64,000 bases of DNA, from positions 1,229,229 to 1,293,228 of the forward strand of contig NZ_NWTM01000001.1 of the NCBI RefSeq assembly GCF_004137795.1, written 5' to 3'. This DNA is from Pectobacterium zantedeschiae. Its GTDB lineage: Bacteria; Pseudomonadota; Gammaproteobacteria; Enterobacterales; Enterobacteriaceae. Both the position numbers and the translations under genes were made by a program. Shown here one piece after another: positions 37,880 through 46,671 of this stretch (its first letter is position 1; every line of letters begins with the position of its first letter). The notes beneath the pieces were generated by a model. That model worked only from the letters and a program-made list of their open reading frames with translations. It did no database searches and was not told where the DNA came from.

Positions 37880-39007
37880 ATGGCTGAAGTTATTTTCAAT
37901 AAACTGGAAAAAGTATACTCCAACGGTTTCAAAGCCGTTCACGGCATCGACCTGACGATTAAAGACGGTGAATTCATGGTTATCGTCGGTCCGTCTGGTT
38001 GTGCGAAATCAACCACGCTGCGTATGCTGGCGGGTCTGGAAACCATCAGCGGCGGTGAAGTACGTATCGGTGAGCGCGTTGTTAACAATCTGGCGCCGAA
38101 AGATCGCGGGATTGCCATGGTGTTCCAGAACTACGCCCTCTACCCTCACATGACGGTAAAAGAGAACCTGGCGTTTGGTCTGAAACTGAGCAAACTGCCT
38201 AAAGAGCAAATTGAAGCGCAGGTAGCAGAAGCGGCCAAAATTCTGGAACTGGAAGAACTGATGGATCGTCTGCCGCGCCAGCTGTCTGGTGGTCAGGCAC
38301 AGCGTGTAGCCGTAGGCCGCGCCATCGTTAAAAAACCAGATGTGTTCCTGTTTGACGAACCGTTGTCAAACCTGGATGCCAAACTGCGTGCTTCCATGCG
38401 TATCCGTATTTCCGACCTGCATAAGCAGCTGAAGAAAAGCGGTAAAGCGGCGACAAGCGTATATGTTACCCACGATCAGACTGAAGCAATGACCATGGGT
38501 GACCGTATCTGCGTGATGAAACTCGGTCACATCATGCAGGTCGATACGCCGGATAACCTGTACCACTTCCCTGTCAACATGTTCGTTGCTGGCTTCATTG
38601 GCTCACCAGAAATGAACATTAAGCCGTGCAAACTGGTTGAGAAAGACGGTCAGATTGGCGTTGTTGTGGGTAATAACGCGCTGGTGTTAAATGCTGAAAA
38701 ACAAGACAAAGTGCGCAGCTATATCGGACAAGACGTATTCTTCGGTGTTCGCCCAGACTATGTTTCCGTGTCAGATACGCCATTTGAAGGCAGCCACTCA
38801 CAGGGTGAGCTGGTTCGCGTAGAAAACATGGGTCACGAATTCTTTATGTACATTAAAGTCGATGGCTTTGAATTAACCAGCCGCATTCCTTATGACGAAG
38901 GTCGGCTGATTATCGAGAAGGGACTGCATCGTCCGGTATATTTCCAGTTCGACATGGACAAATGCCATATTTTTGATGCAAAAACAGAAAAAAATATCTC
39001 TCTTTAA
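37880..39007 (+). CDS. togA: oligogalacturonide ABC transporter ATPase TogA
   Basis: 375 residues, MalK/UgpC-type: an ABC domain (about 1-240) and a C-terminal OB-type regulatory domain. Signature LSGGQAQRVAVGRA (about 134-147), Walker B VFLFDEPLSNLDA (about 155-167) and H-loop YVTHDQTEAMTMGD are normal. Walker A reads GPSGCAKST, with Ala where most P-loops have Gly before the Lys. It energises TogMN. SD GAGG. Confidence 0.95.
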   Translation: MAEVIFNKLEKVYSNGFKAVHGIDLTIKDGEFMVIVGPSGCAKSTTLRMLAGLETISGGEVRIGERVVNNLAPKDRGIAMVFQNYALYPHMTVKENLAFGLKLSKLPKEQIEAQVAEAAKILELEELMDRLPRQLSGGQAQRVAVGRAIVKKPDVFLFDEPLSNLDAKLRASMRIRISDLHKQLKKSGKAATSVYVTHDQTEAMTMGDRICVMKLGHIMQVDTPDNLYHFPVNMFVAGFIGSPEMNIKPCKLVEKDGQIGVVVGNNALVLNAEKQDKVRSYIGQDVFFGVRPDYVSVSDTPFEGSHSQGELVRVENMGHEFFMYIKVDGFELTSRIPYDEGRLIIEKGLHRPVYFQFDMDKCHIFDAKTEKNISL

Positions 39008-39022
39008 CAGGAGTAGTAACCG

Positions 39023-40312
39023 ATGAAAAAAGCGATCCTACACACGTTAATAGCTTCATCTCTGGCGTTAGTGGCAATGCCTTCTTTAGCCGCTGACAAT
39101 GTGGAATTGAGAATGTCCTGGTGGGGCGGCAACAGCCGTCACCAGCAGACGCTCAAAGCCATTGAAGAATTCCATAAGCAGCATCCAAACATCACCGTGA
39201 AAGCGGAATACACCGGATGGGATGGTCACCTGTCTCGTCTGACTACTCAGATTGCCGGTAACACTGAGCCAGATGTGATGCAGACCAACTGGAACTGGCT
39301 GCCTATTTTCTCCAAAAACGGTGACGGTTTTTACGATCTGAACAAAGTTAAAGATTCTCTGGATCTGACTCAGTTCGAATCAAAAGAACTGCAAAACACC
39401 ACCGTCAACGGCAAACTGAACGGTATTCCGATTTCTGTGACCGCTCGCGTGTTCTACTTCAACACCGAAAGTTGGGCAAAAGCGGGTCTGGAATATCCGA
39501 AAACGTGGGACGAGTTGCTGAACGCCGGTAAAGTGTTCAAAGAAAAACTGGGCGACCAATACTACCCTATCGTGTTGGAACACCAGGATTCTCTGGCACT
39601 GCTGAACTCTTATATGGTTCAGAAGTACAACATTCCAGCTATTGATGTAAAAAGTCAGAAATTCGCCTATACCGATGCGCAATGGGTTGAATTCTTTGGC
39701 ATGTATAAGAAACTGATCGACAGCCATGTCATGCCTGATGCGAAATACTATGCTTCTTTCGGTAAGAGCAACATGTATGAAATGAAACCATGGATCAATG
39801 GCGAGTGGTCAGGTACTTACATGTGGAACTCCACCATTACTAAGTACTCTGACAACCTGCAACCACCAGCAAAACTGGCGTTAGGTAACTACCCAATGCT
39901 GCCAGGTGCGAAAGATGCCGGCTTGTTCTTCAAACCTGCACAGATGCTGTCCATTGGTAAATCCACCAAGTACCCTAAAGAGTCTGCTCAGTTGATCAAC
40001 TTCCTGCTGAACAGCAAAGAAGGTGCACAGGCTCTGGGTCTGGAACGTGGCGTGCCGTTGAGTAAAGCTGCTGTAGCTCAGTTGACTGCTGATGGCGTTA
40101 TCAAAGATGATGCACCAGCCGTTGCCGGGTTGAAACTGGCTCTGGCTCTGCCACATGACGTTGCCGTTTCTCCTTATTTCGACGATCCACAAATCGTTTC
40201 TCTGTTTGGTGATACCATCCAGTCTATCGATTACGGTCAGAAGTCTGTTGAAGACGCAGCGAAATACTTCCAACGCCAATCAGAACGTATTCTGAAACGT
40301 GCAATGAAATAA
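39023..40312 (+). CDS. togB: oligogalacturonide-binding periplasmic protein TogB
   Basis: 429 residues. Signal peptide of about 23 residues ending MPSLAAD. An extracellular solute-binding protein family 1 receptor (MalE-like), with SWWGGNSRHQQTLKAIEEF at the mature start. It binds oligogalacturonides for TogMNA and also serves as chemoreceptor ligand carrier in Dickeya. ATG with SD AGGAG. It is followed by a strong terminator. Confidence 0.95.
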   Translation: MKKAILHTLIASSLALVAMPSLAADNVELRMSWWGGNSRHQQTLKAIEEFHKQHPNITVKAEYTGWDGHLSRLTTQIAGNTEPDVMQTNWNWLPIFSKNGDGFYDLNKVKDSLDLTQFESKELQNTTVNGKLNGIPISVTARVFYFNTESWAKAGLEYPKTWDELLNAGKVFKEKLGDQYYPIVLEHQDSLALLNSYMVQKYNIPAIDVKSQKFAYTDAQWVEFFGMYKKLIDSHVMPDAKYYASFGKSNMYEMKPWINGEWSGTYMWNSTITKYSDNLQPPAKLALGNYPMLPGAKDAGLFFKPAQMLSIGKSTKYPKESAQLINFLLNSKEGAQALGLERGVPLSKAAVAQLTADGVIKDDAPAVAGLKLALALPHDVAVSPYFDDPQIVSLFGDTIQSIDYGQKSVEDAAKYFQRQSERILKRAMK

Positions 40313-40339
40313 TGTAGTACTCGATTTACCTTGTAATTC

Positions 40340-40369
40340 ATCCCTGCCGCACTGCCGGCAGGGATTTTT
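40340..40369 (+). terminator. togMNAB terminator
   Basis: ATCCCTGCCG/CGGCAGGGAT with a six-base loop and TTTTT, 25 bases after the togB stop. Confidence 0.92.
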
Positions 40370-40469
40370 CATTTAAATTAAAACATCCGTTATATTCAAT
40401 TCGATCTCCCTCACAATTTGAAACCCTATTTTACTTTTTGTTACCCAAGACGATCTCGATCACAGAACG

Positions 40470-40533
40470 TAACTTAATAATAAATAGAATAGAACTTGTC
40501 CCAAAAAACATAATGCGTGTTCTTTATTAAGCG
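40470..40533 (+). promoter_or_regulatory. kdgM upstream region with nested inverted repeats
   Basis: CTTAATAA...TTATTAAG and, inside it, AGAAC...GTTCT form inverted repeats over about 62 bases, just before kdgM. A TCACA half-site near 40458 could belong to a CRP site. I could not identify a KdgR palindrome as clear as those of kduI or ogl. Confidence 0.4.
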
Positions 40534-40560
40534 ACTTCCTAACCAATAGGGAATATAACA

Positions 40561-41289
40561 ATGAAATTTAAATTACTAGCTCTGGCTGTTACCTCATTAA
40601 TCAGTGTAAATGCAATGGCTGTAACTATCGACTACCGTCATGAAATGCAAGATACTGTCAAAAACGACCATAAAGATCGTCTTTCAATGTCTCATCGTTT
40701 CGCTAATGGTTTTGGGTTATCTGCTGAAGCTAAATGGAAACAATCCGGTTCAGATACCACACCAAATAAACCCTTTAATGAAACCGTCAGCAACGGTACT
40801 GAAGTAGTAGCAAGCTATGTTTACAACTTCAATAAAACCTTTTCTCTGGAGCCAGGATTCTCTTTAGATTCAAGCTCTGACTCCAACAACTACCGTCCTT
40901 ACCTACGTGGTAAAGTAAATATTACTGACGATCTGTCAACCTCTCTTCGCTATCGTCCTTACTATTTAAGAAAAAGCGGGAATACGAATAAAACAGGTGC
41001 CAGCAACTATACTCAAGAAACGGGTTATAACCTCACCGCCGTTGTTAGCTATAAATTCCTGAAAGATTACCAAATTGATTACGAACTGGACTACAAAAAA
41101 ACCAACAAAGCAGGTTCCGTTGGCTGGCAAGCAGATAAAGAAAATTGGAAAATCGAACACGATGTCAAACTGGCTTATAAGTTAGATAAAAACTGGAAGC
41201 CTTATATGGCAGTTGGTAACGTTGTCGGTGATAAAAGCACCGATGAGCGTCAAACCCGTTACCGTGTTGGTGTGCAATACAGCTTCTAA
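40561..41289 (+). CDS. kdgM: oligogalacturonate-specific porin KdgM
   Basis: 242 residues. Signal peptide of about 20 residues (MKFKLLALAVTSLISVNAMA) and then alternating-residue beta strands ending in the C-terminal aromatic YRVGVQYSF, typical of an outer membrane barrel. KdgM is a small monomeric 12-strand channel that lets oligogalacturonates enter the periplasm. ATG with SD AGGG. It has its own 250-base upstream region. Confidence 0.95.
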   Translation: MKFKLLALAVTSLISVNAMAVTIDYRHEMQDTVKNDHKDRLSMSHRFANGFGLSAEAKWKQSGSDTTPNKPFNETVSNGTEVVASYVYNFNKTFSLEPGFSLDSSSDSNNYRPYLRGKVNITDDLSTSLRYRPYYLRKSGNTNKTGASNYTQETGYNLTAVVSYKFLKDYQIDYELDYKKTNKAGSVGWQADKENWKIEHDVKLAYKLDKNWKPYMAVGNVVGDKSTDERQTRYRVGVQYSF

Positions 41290-41629
41290 TAATGACTTTA
41301 TTATTTAAATAAGCGTTATTAGTTGGCAAAAGGGATGTTATTGTTAATTGATTTACTCAGTTTCATTTTTACCATTAACATCCCTTAGTTATGATATCCG
41401 TCGTAGATTAAGCAGGTTAGTTACGTTTCTTTGTTGTACATGATTTAGTTATATACGTTTTAGCTGTTGTAATTGCTGTGTCTGATTTACCCTCTTCGTG
41501 TATGAATGTTATTTCTTTATTAAAATTTGCGGTTCAGGGTGGTCATTTTTTCTCCGATGTGATGGCTACCCTATTTTTTATCATCGCCCAACGATTTCCC
41601 CCCTCATTCCCTTTGTCAGGTGATCTATC
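41290..41629. other. kdgM-paeX intergenic region
   Basis: 340 bases, AT-rich. AAGGGATGTTA...TAACATCCCTT (41330-41387) is an inverted repeat with a long loop that may end the kdgM transcript. No gene is supported. The paeX promoter is presumably here; I do not assign it. Confidence 0.5.
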
Positions 41630-42592
41630 ATGATTGTTCGTTCTCTGCTTGTCGGGGCCATTATGATGTCTGTAAATGGATTAAGTTACGCCCAACCTGT
41701 TTTTCCTGTCTGGCCACACGGTGAAGCTCCCGGAGCCTCTTCTTCAACAGCACAGCCACAAGTGGTCGAACGGAGTAAAGACCCTTCTCTTCCCGATCGA
41801 GCTGCGACGGGTATTCGCAGCCCAGAAATTACCGTTTATCAGGCAGAGAAACCCAATGGTATGGCATTACTCATTACGCCAGGCGGTTCTTATCAGCGCG
41901 TCGTGCTGGATAAAGAAGGCAGCGACCTAGCTCCTTTCTTTAATCAGCAAGGCTACACGCTTTTCGTGATGACCTATCGCATGCCTGGTGAAGGCCATAA
42001 AGAAGGCGCTGACGCCCCATTAGCCGATGCCCAACGTGCAATCAGAACCCTGAGAGCCAACGCAGAGAAATGGCACATTAACCCGCAGCGCATCGGCATT
42101 ATGGGGTTCTCTGCCGGTGGTCATGTTGCCGCCAGCCTTGGAACCCGCTTCGCACAATCCGTTTACCCCGCGATGGATGCCGTTGATAGCGTAAGCGCAC
42201 GCCCTGACTTCATGGTGCTGATGTACCCCGTTATTTCAATGCGAGCAGATTTTGGACATACCGGTTCGCGCAAACAACTCATCGGCGAGCATCCAACACA
42301 AGAACAGATCCTGCGTTATTCCATGGAGAACCAGGTTACCGCACAGACGCCACCTACGTTTTTAGTACATGCCGTGGACGATCCATCGGTTTCAGTGGAA
42401 AACAGTCTGGCGATGTTCAATGCACTGAGAGAGCATCATATACCGGTCGAAATGCATCTCTTTGAGAAGGGCAAACACGGGTTCGGTATACGCGGCACCA
42501 AAGGGCTTCCCGCAGCAGCCTGGCCTCAACTGTTGGACAACTGGCTCCGCGCGTTGCCAGCAAGCAGCGAATCGCCGAAAGCCGCGCCATAA
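41630..42592 (+). CDS. paeX: periplasmic pectin acetylesterase PaeX
   Basis: 320 residues. Signal peptide of about 22 residues (ending LSYAQ). An alpha/beta hydrolase of the acetylesterase group: oxyanion-region LLITPGGSYQRV (about 79-90), nucleophile Ser in GIMGFSAGGHVAAS (about 159-172), Asp in HAVDDPSVSVE (near 247) and His in KGKHGFGI (near 286). It removes acetyl groups from imported oligogalacturonates so the lyases can act. It closes the kdgF-paeX cluster. Confidence 0.93.
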   Translation: MIVRSLLVGAIMMSVNGLSYAQPVFPVWPHGEAPGASSSTAQPQVVERSKDPSLPDRAATGIRSPEITVYQAEKPNGMALLITPGGSYQRVVLDKEGSDLAPFFNQQGYTLFVMTYRMPGEGHKEGADAPLADAQRAIRTLRANAEKWHINPQRIGIMGFSAGGHVAASLGTRFAQSVYPAMDAVDSVSARPDFMVLMYPVISMRADFGHTGSRKQLIGEHPTQEQILRYSMENQVTAQTPPTFLVHAVDDPSVSVENSLAMFNALREHHIPVEMHLFEKGKHGFGIRGTKGLPAAAWPQLLDNWLRALPASSESPKAAP

Positions 42593-42664
42593 AAGGCATA
42601 GCGGATACCGTTCCGAAATAAATCGTTACGCCGTCACCGCTTCCGCAGACAGGGATAATCTCTT

Positions 42665-42686
42665 ATACTGTATAAAATAACAGTTT
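42665..42686 (+). promoter_or_regulatory. LexA (SOS) box upstream of ydjM
   Basis: CTGT-N8-ACAG at 42668-42683 with the spacer ATAAAATA and flanking TA/TT, a full consensus SOS box ending 18 bases before the ydjM ATG. E. coli ydjM is a known LexA target. Confidence 0.92.
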
Positions 42687-42701
42687 TATTTGAGAAGCTT
42701 C

Positions 42702-43277
42702 ATGACTGCGGAAGGACACCTGCTGTTTTCTGTTGCCTGCGCAATTCTGGCTAAAAAGGTTGAGCTATCGCCAGCGCTGGCTGCCGGAGACTGGTGGCAC
42801 ATCATTCCCGGTGCTCTCCTTACCGCGCTGTTGCCCGATATCGATCACCCCAAGTCTGTTCTCGGACAACGCCTGAAATGGGTTTCCGCGCCAATTGCTC
42901 GCCTCTTTGGGCACCGAGGATTTACCCACAGCCTCCTCGCTATTGCAGCGGGGATTTTCTTTATTCAGACACGTCTGCCACCAGATTGGCCGATTCCGAC
43001 AGATGCCTATCATGCTATGATCGTCGGTTATCTAAGCCACATACTCGCTGATATGTTGACTCCCTCGGGCGTCCCCCTGCTCTGGCCCTGCCGCTGGCGT
43101 TTCCGTTTGCCAATTTTAAACAGCCAAAAAGGTAATCAATTAGAACGCTTCCTGTGCATTGCCTGTATCGGCTTTTCACTGTATCAACCGCAAAAGAACT
43201 TGGATTGCTGCACCTATGAACAGTCATTTCGCTTCTTGCAATCAGCACAAACATACCTCTTCCAATACGTGAAATAA
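42702..43277 (+). CDS. ydjM: SOS-induced inner membrane metal-dependent hydrolase YdjM
   Basis: 191 residues from the ATG at 42702 with SD TGAGAAG. A member of the YdjM/LexA-regulated membrane hydrolase family. Conserved His/Asp motifs are present: MTAEGHLLFS, LLPDIDHPKSVLGQRLKW (about 46-63), GHRGFTHSLL (about 71-80) and GYLSHILADMLTP (about 108-120). After about residue 148 the sequence diverges from E. coli YdjM and becomes Cys/Gln-rich (NLDCCTYEQSF). Its role in the SOS response is unknown. Confidence 0.92.
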   Translation: MTAEGHLLFSVACAILAKKVELSPALAAGDWWHIIPGALLTALLPDIDHPKSVLGQRLKWVSAPIARLFGHRGFTHSLLAIAAGIFFIQTRLPPDWPIPTDAYHAMIVGYLSHILADMLTPSGVPLLWPCRWRFRLPILNSQKGNQLERFLCIACIGFSLYQPQKNLDCCTYEQSFRFLQSAQTYLFQYVK

Positions 43278-43294
43278 GCGCGTTACCTGGCGTA

Positions 43295-43420
43295 ATACCC
43301 TAAATAATTCGAGTTGCAGGAAGGCGGCAAGAGAAGGAATCCCGATGAGCTTACTCAGGTAAGTGATTCGGGTGAGTGAACGTAGCCAACGCACATGCGG
43401 CTTGAAGTATGACGGGTATA
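43295..43420. repeat. modular intergenic repeat (copy R6, full length)
   Basis: A full-length reference copy: CCCTAAATAATTCGAGTTGC, GGAAGGCGGCAAGAGAAGG, the core CCCGATGAGCTTACTCAGG then TAAGTGATTCGGGTGAGTG, and the end CTTGAAGTATGACGGGTATA. It is inverted relative to R4. Confidence 0.88.
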
Positions 43421-43579
43421 GACATATCTCTGTAACATGATGGCAAAAGAACTGTTATCCTGTGCGTCTTTGTTATTTTTTATCGCGAAAGATCGGGCTG
43501 TCGCTTACGGCACTGTGCGTTATTGCATATCCGTGGATAGTGTGGCGCAAAGCGATTCACTGATAGGGAGCAAAGCCGG

Positions 43580-44974
43580 ATGAATTTTCCGCTACTCATA
43601 AATATTCTGCTATTTGTCGTCTTACTACTCGGATTAGGTTATGCCAGCCGCAACCCATCCTGGAGTCTGGCAAAGAAAGTGTTACTGGGTTTGGTCGTAG
43701 GCGTGTTATTTGGTCTGGCGCTGCATCTGATTTATGGCGGTGACAACCCCGTTGTTAAGCAGTCCATCTCATGGTTTAACATCGTAGGTAATGGCTATGT
43801 GCAGCTGTTACAAATGATCGTGATGCCATTGGTCTTTATCTCCATTCTCAATTCCGTTGCCAAACTGCATAATGCCTCGTCATTAGGGAAAATCAGCGTC
43901 TTGACGCTGTCCACCCTGCTGATCACCACGTTGATTTCTGCATTAGTCGGCGTTTTTGTCACCAATCTGTTTGGCCTGACGGCAACCGGACTGGTGCAAG
44001 GTGCGCAAGAAACCGCGAGATTAACAGCGATTGAAAGCAACTATGCAGGTAAAGTTGCTGACCTTAACGTCCCTCAGCTTATCCTGTCATTCATCCCTAA
44101 AAATCCGTTTGCTGAGCTGACCGGTGCTAACCCAACTTCTATCATCAGCATCGTCGTCTTCGCCGCCTTCCTTGGTGTTGCTGCACTGCAACTGCTGAAA
44201 GATGACGCGGTGAAAGGTGAACGTGTATTAACCGCGATTGACACGCTGCAATCCTGGGTGATGAAACTTGTTCGTCTGGTGATGAAACTAACCCCTTACG
44301 GCGTCATGGCGCTAATGACCAAAATGGTTGCTAGCTCTAACCTGCAAGACATCCTCAAACTAGGCAGCTTCGTTGTCGCGTCCTATCTGGGACTGGCAAT
44401 TATGTTCGGCGTCCATGCGCTAATCCTGTCTTTCACGGGTATAAATCCGGCGCGTTTTTATCGCAAAGTCTGGCCAGTGCTGACGTTCGCGTTTACCAGC
44501 CGCTCCAGTGCCGCAACCATCCCTCTCAGCATTGAAGCGCAAACGCGCCGCATTGGCGTACCGCAATCGATCGCCAGCTTTGCCGCATCTTTCGGGACCA
44601 CCATTGGTCAGAACGGCTGTGCGGGGCTCTATCCAGCGATGCTGGCCGTGATGGTCGCACCAACGGTGGGAATCAACCCATTGGATCCCGTCTGGATCGC
44701 GACGCTGGTAGGTATCGTTACCATCAGTTCTGCCGGTGTAGCCGGTGTGGGCGGTGGAGCCACCTTTGCAGCATTAATCGTCCTGCCTGCAATGGGGCTG
44801 CCGGTAACCCTCGTCGCATTGCTGATCTCCATTGAACCACTTATCGATATGGGTCGTACTGCGCTTAACGTTAGCGGATCGATGACGGCGGGGACGGTCA
44901 CCAGCCAGTTGATGAAGCAGACGGACAAAACGGTTTTCAACGCGCAGGATGATGCTGAGTTGACACACCGCTAA
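43580..44974 (+). CDS. tcyP: L-cystine/cysteine symporter TcyP (YdjN)
   Basis: 464 residues, dicarboxylate/amino acid:cation symporter (DAACS) family with about eight membrane segments and re-entrant loops. [15 protein letters not shown] (about 311-325) is the serine-rich HP1 loop and [13 protein letters not shown] (about 341-353) follows. It takes up L-cystine and related S compounds. It lies just after ydjM, as in E. coli. SD GGGAG. Confidence 0.92.
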   Translation: MNFPLLINILLFVVLLLGLGYASRNPSWSLAKKVLLGLVVGVLFGLALHLIYGGDNPVVKQSISWFNIVGNGYVQLLQMIVMPLVFISILNSVAKLHNASSLGKISVLTLSTLLITTLISALVGVFVTNLFGLTATGLVQGAQETARLTAIESNYAGKVADLNVPQLILSFIPKNPFAELTGANPTSIISIVVFAAFLGVAALQLLKDDAVKGERVLTAIDTLQSWVMKLVRLVMKLTPYGVMALMTKMVASSNLQDILKLGSFVVASYLGLAIMFGVHALILSFTGINPARFYRKVWPVLTFAFTSRSSAATIPLSIEAQTRRIGVPQSIASFAASFGTTIGQNGCAGLYPAMLAVMVAPTVGINPLDPVWIATLVGIVTISSAGVAGVGGGATFAALIVLPAMGLPVTLVALLISIEPLIDMGRTALNVSGSMTAGTVTSQLMKQTDKTVFNAQDDAELTHR

Positions 44975-44997
44975 GCCACGTTTGCCATGCAAAAGAA

Positions 44998-45030
44998 AAC
45001 GCCGACGGCTGAAGCTGTCGGCGTTTTTTT
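44998..45030 (+). terminator. tcyP terminator
   Basis: AACGCCGAC...GTCGGCGTT stem with an eight-base loop and a T7 run. Confidence 0.93.
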
Positions 45031-45035
45031 ATGAC

Positions 45036-45105
45036 GGACATCCTTGCCCGTCACCCTTCGGGCCGTTGCTGCACAACGTTGAAAAACGTTCCCTACGTTT
45101 TTTTA
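45036..45105. repeat. second intergenic repeat family, copy S1
   Basis: CATCCTTGCCCGTCACCC, TTCGGGCCGTTGCTGCAC, AACGTTGAAAAACGTTCCC and TACGTTTTTTT. It matches, inverted, the element at 59383-59449 over about 65 bases with few changes. AACGTTGAAAAACGTT is itself a small palindrome. Confidence 0.8.
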
Positions 45106-45144
45106 TGACTCTTTTCTGATAAAAATATCGAGATATCAGGTGAC

Positions 45145-45477
45145 TTAGCGCTGCGGGTTAGTATCGTAAGCCTGACAGCTCTGGAAACCTTTATTAAGAA
45201 CATGGCCCGTGTCGTTATAACTCACGAAATAGTTCTGCGCAGTGCCATCGCGGTTTTTCAGCAGATAATCACTACAGGTGCCCTTGGCATTCACCAAACG
45301 TTTCTCGGTGCCGCCCGTTCCTGCAATCTGGTGAACCTGCTGCTTCGTCATTCCCACTTTCACATCTTTCACCACAGGCTCATTGACATAGCTTTCTGCC
45401 TTGTTATAAGCCGTACATCCCGCAAGCATGACAGCACCCGCTGCCGCAATACACACTAATAATCTATTATTCTTCAT
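45145..45477 (-). CDS. osmE: osmotically inducible lipoprotein OsmE
   Basis: 110 residues. Signal with lipobox VMLAGC (Cys20), then a SmpA/OmlA (BamE-like) domain. GMTKQQVHQIAGTGG (about 42-56) is the family motif. It is anchored in the outer membrane from the periplasmic side. It is divergent from nadE, as in E. coli, where osmE responds to osmolarity. Confidence 0.94.
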   Translation of the reverse strand: MKNNRLLVCIAAAGAVMLAGCTAYNKAESYVNEPVVKDVKVGMTKQQVHQIAGTGGTEKRLVNAKGTCSDYLLKNRDGTAQNYFVSYNDTGHVLNKGFQSCQAYDTNPQR

Positions 45478-45702
45478 CTCATCACCTCATTATTATGGGT
45501 CACACTAAGGCTAGTCGGCGGCGACCACTTTTTCAAATCATAACGTGAAGATGTAACATATTGGCAGATAGTCTAAAACGAGCTATCTATAGGGAAAACA
45601 ACTACCTGACAGCTTGCTCTTTTTCTTCACGTCGATTCGTTTTACACTCAGGCAATCGTAATAATTCTTTTGCAGTATCAATAAGTTCAGGAGGGAGATG
45701 GC

Positions 45703-46527
45703 ATGTCATTACAAAACGACATTATCACTGCGTTGGGCGTGAAAAGTAGCATCGAACCAGCACAGGAAATCCGTGTTAGCGTTGATTTTTTAAAGAATTA
45801 TCTGAATGCTCACCCATTCGTTACGTCGTTAGTTTTGGGCATCAGCGGCGGTCAGGATTCTACGTTGACAGGTAAACTGTGCCAGACGGCTATCACAGAA
45901 TTACGCAATGAAACAGGAAACTCTCGCTATCAATTCATCGCTGTTCGACTGCCTTACGGCGTGCAGGCTGATGAAGCTGACTGCCAGGATGCCATCGCCT
46001 TTATCCAACCTGACCGCGTATTAACCGTAAACATTAAGCCCGCGATCGAGGCCAGCGAAGCCACCTTACGGGCTATTGGCGTGGAGCTTTCCGATTTTGT
46101 AAAAGGCAATGAGAAAGCCAGAGAACGAATGAAAGCACAGTACAGCATCGCGGGCATGAATGCTGGCCTCGTCGTTGGTACCGACCATGCGGCAGAAGCG
46201 GTAACGGGATTTTTCACCAAGTACGGCGACGGTGGTACCGATATCAACCCGATTTTCCGACTGAACAAGCGCCAGGGTAAAGCGCTGCTGCGCGAACTTG
46301 GTTGCCCTTCTCATCTTTATACGAAAGCCCCAACCGCCGATCTGGAAGAAGATCGCCCTTCTCTCCCTGATGAAGTCGCGCTGGGCGTTACCTATGAGAA
46401 GATAGACGACTATCTGGAAGGCAAGCAAATCGATGCTAATGATGCGACCACTATCGAAAATTGGTATCGCAAAACCGAGCACAAACGTCGCCCACCTATC
46501 ACCGTTTTTGATGACTTCTGGAAGTAA
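45703..46527 (+). CDS. nadE: NH3-dependent NAD+ synthetase NadE
   Basis: 274 residues. It amidates deamido-NAD to NAD+ using ammonia and ATP in the last step of NAD synthesis. The PP-loop [14 protein letters not shown] is near 46-59, [24 protein letters not shown] near 160-184, and [17 protein letters not shown] near 210. Length agrees with the short, glutaminase-free form. SD GGAGGGAG before the ATG. Confidence 0.97.
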   Translation: MSLQNDIITALGVKSSIEPAQEIRVSVDFLKNYLNAHPFVTSLVLGISGGQDSTLTGKLCQTAITELRNETGNSRYQFIAVRLPYGVQADEADCQDAIAFIQPDRVLTVNIKPAIEASEATLRAIGVELSDFVKGNEKARERMKAQYSIAGMNAGLVVGTDHAAEAVTGFFTKYGDGGTDINPIFRLNKRQGKALLRELGCPSHLYTKAPTADLEEDRPSLPDEVALGVTYEKIDDYLEGKQIDANDATTIENWYRKTEHKRRPPITVFDDFWK

Positions 46528-46606
46528 ACTATCGCGATGAACATCACCGGACGCATACAACAGCGTCCGGCTTGCTATTGATTCCTTCTGAACACTCTCA
46601 TCGATT

Positions 46607-46668
46607 CCCTCAATAATTCGAGTGGCAGGAAGCACAACGCACAGGCAGCGCGAAGTATGACGGGTATA
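46607..46668. repeat. shortened modular intergenic repeat (copy R7)
   Basis: CCCTCAATAATTCGAGTGGC, then CAACGCACAGGCAGC and the end CGAAGTATGACGGGTATA; the central core is missing. It ends three bases before the probable yddG start. Confidence 0.8.
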
Positions 46669-46671
46669 AAC

